A DNA stretch of 64,000 nucleotides from positions 47,915,530 through 47,979,529 of the forward strand of contig NC_044560.1 of NCBI RefSeq assembly GCF_007565055.1, given 5' to 3'. The notes under the pieces are model-generated. The model did no database searches. It saw nothing but the letters and a program-made list of their open reading frames with translations, and was not told the DNA's origin. Positions 62,620 to 64,000 of the stretch are shown piece by piece (the stretch's first letter is position 1; each line of letters begins with the position of its first letter). This DNA is from Rhinopithecus roxellana (lineage: Eukaryota > Chordata > Mammalia > Primates > Cercopithecidae). Made by a program: the position numbers and the translations under genes.

Positions 62620-62890
62620 TGAGTAGAAAGGAATTTTTTAAATCCTTAACATTAATGGAAGGAATCACAAAGTAAAATTTAGATAGGTTCGACTTCATAA
62701 AAATTAACTGCATGTCAGAAAGTACGTTAAACAAAATTAAAGGGCAAACACACATCTGGGGAAACACTTGCAGCAAATATAAACAAAGATTTAGTAATAA
62801 TGTAGGATGACTTTATACATATTGATAGGACAAACAATATTATTCTCGAATAGATAAATGAAGCAAGACATTAACTATCTCAATGATTTT
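62620..62890 (+). mobile_element. L1M/HAL1-type LINE fragment, sense
   Basis: 'gttcgacttcataaaaatta', 'actgcatgtcagaaagtacg', 'ttaaacaaaattaaagggca', 'acacttgcagcaaatataaa' and 'gataggacaaacaatattat' match the ORF2-type region of old L1 or HAL1. Stops are frequent. Confidence 0.75.
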
Positions 62891-62979
62891 TAGAAGGTGT
62901 ATTCAGCAGCAGAAAGAAGCATCATAAAATGCTAAATCCACAAGGTAAGCTATAAAATCATGTTCAATATACTAATGAA

Positions 62980-63220
62980 AGGTAACATTTATTCAGGGCT
63001 CATCACATGCCAAGCACTGCATTGTGTGCTTCCCATGCCTTATCTCCTTGAGTCCCCAAGATAACCTAATGGGGTATGCACTGTCAGCATTTTCATTTTA
63101 TATATGCAGAACCTGAGGCTCAGAGCAGTGGAGTGACTTACTTAATGTCATGCAACAAATCCCTAGCACAGCTGGGACTCAAACTCAGGTCTTTCTCTGA
63201 AGTCGTAATTCCTTGTTTCC
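62980..63220 (-). mobile_element. MIR SINE, antisense, nearly full length
   Basis: 'ttattcagggctcatcacat', 'gccaagcactgcattgtgtg', 'gcagaacctgaggctcagag', 'gagtgacttacttaatgtca' and 'agctgggactcaaactcagg' are all in order. Confidence 0.92.
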
Positions 63221-63314
63221 AGTGGCTTACTATGTTAAGTCACCTGGTGCTGGGCCCCTGCCTTTTGCTCTTTATACCTCTCATTGTACCTTGCAGATAA
63301 TTCAGCCTTCTGAA

Positions 63315-63490
63315 TTGTGGGAGGCAGAGTAATTTATTGCTTAAGATAATAGTTTTAGGATCAGAATGCTCTGGGTGGCCCTGGACAATGTAACTGCTCC
63401 CATCTTTGGTTTCTTCACCACAGTAAATTGTGGCAAGGATTAAGTGAATTTGCATGCTTGGAGGGCTTAGGTCATTTCCTAGGACATAGA
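63315..63490 (+). mobile_element. MIR SINE, sense
   Basis: 'ttgcttaagataatagtttt', 'ccctggacaatgtaactgct' and 'gtggcaaggattaagtgaat' follow the MIR order. Confidence 0.7.
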
Positions 63491-63594
63491 AGATGATCAG
63501 AAAATGGCAGGGAATACTGAATGGAATGGCATCATACCACTTTGTGTGTAATAAGGCAAAATTATTTGTTACTTTAACAGTTGGCACTAACAAT

Positions 63595-63598
<4 letters not shown>

Positions 63599-63638
<40 letters not shown>
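63599..63638. repeat. (TG)19 microsatellite
   Basis: An uninterrupted TG run followed by 'tatgggg'. The 162-codon minus-strand frame at 63240-63728 passes through it (Thr-His repeats) and is rejected. Confidence 0.95.
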
Positions 63639-63640
<2 letters not shown>

Positions 63641-64000
63641 GGGAGGAAATTGTCTTTGAGGGAAAAACCCCTTGATGACTCACTAATACGGTATTTGAGA
63701 TCTGAGGGTATGAGCGTTGTAAGCCCAACCTTCAGAGATCATCATCACTCCTCTCCCTCCTCCCTTCCAGAAAAGAGAATGGTTTAAACAGTTGCATCTG
63801 AGAAGATGAGATTTTTTTTTTTTTCTCTTGAGAGGGGAGAGAAGAGAAGAGTACAAAGGGGTAGAGAATTATGTGGGGTGAGGCTGAGCTGGTGGGAAGG
63901 AAGGATGTGAGCAAAGGGTGGTCTGAGTGAAATGTCACCTGCAATCTTCTGCTTTTAAGGTGGTGCCACCTTTTACATTTAGTGCTTAACATGATGTTGT
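63639..64000. other. Unassigned end of window
   Basis: No repeat recognised. Contains a T12 run (63811-63822) and purine-rich sequence. The 86-codon minus frame at 63732-63992 has no motif. Confidence 0.4.

Noticed and set aside
63240..63728. 162-codon minus-strand frame
   Set aside because: It passes through the TG microsatellite (Thr-His repeats) and a MIR.
1..64000. CRISPR arrays, operons, tRNA, rRNA or snRNA genes
   Set aside because: No regularly spaced direct repeats, no ribosome-binding-site-led gene strings and no recognisable tRNA or snRNA sequences were seen. The repeat content is that of a primate nuclear genome.

Overview
This is a stretch of primate nuclear DNA in which I find no convincing protein-coding gene or RNA gene. 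The lineage call rests on two young Alu elements, at 5759-6058 (+) and 23767-24070 (-). Both carry the variant set I associate with the Old World monkey AluYRa group: GGCTCAAGCC near the 5' end, AAACTAGC and GCGAGGTGG at the linker, GTAAACCC in the right arm, and GATCCGGCC or GATCTGGCC before the final CACTGC. A cercopithecid such as a macaque, baboon or vervet is therefore likelier than a human or other ape. This is inference from remembered consensus sequences and was not searched.

Layout. 0-10 kb: antisense LINE-2 (L2) segments, a run of MIR SINEs, a half MADE1, an antisense L1M broken by a free Alu monomer and a full Alu, an AluYRa, an MLT1 LTR and a long sense L2. 10-18.5 kb: a repeat-poor island (10.5-11.6 kb), an A-tailed block near 13.4 kb, another repeat-poor block (13.7-14.7 kb), two Alus, and mostly unique DNA from 16.9 to 18.3 kb. 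18.5-34.5 kb: L1M pieces, many MIR and L2 fragments, five Alu-type insertions, two MLT1-type LTRs, an AT-rich palindrome, a perfect 14-bp hairpin, a long TG run and an L1MB 3' end. 34.5-37.5 kb: the largest element, a degraded MST-type MaLR provirus with both LTRs and an Alu-inside-Alu in its interior. 37.5-64 kb: L2 and MIR fragments separated by long repeat-poor stretches (37.7-38.9, 42.9-44.5, 44.8-46.5, 48.3-50.1 and 50.3-51.6 kb), an AluJ carrying a TG microsatellite, a short truncated Alu, two MER5 copies, a 29-bp tandem duplication, an MLT1C-like LTR split by a second LTR, and an L1M fragment.

Reading of the whole. Open reading frames longer than 100 codons fall inside Alu, LTR, MIR or microsatellite sequence, or in unique DNA where they look like chance. 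The window reads as intergenic or intronic DNA of average base composition with no evident CpG island. The best functional candidates are the repeat-free islands, which could be cis-regulatory, but only cross-species alignment or chromatin data could show that. Much of the insertion history can be read from nesting and target-site duplications. Family names were assigned by comparison with remembered consensus sequences, so subfamily names are approximate, and edges of old L2 and MIR copies may be off by 10-30 bases. I found no new molecular system here.
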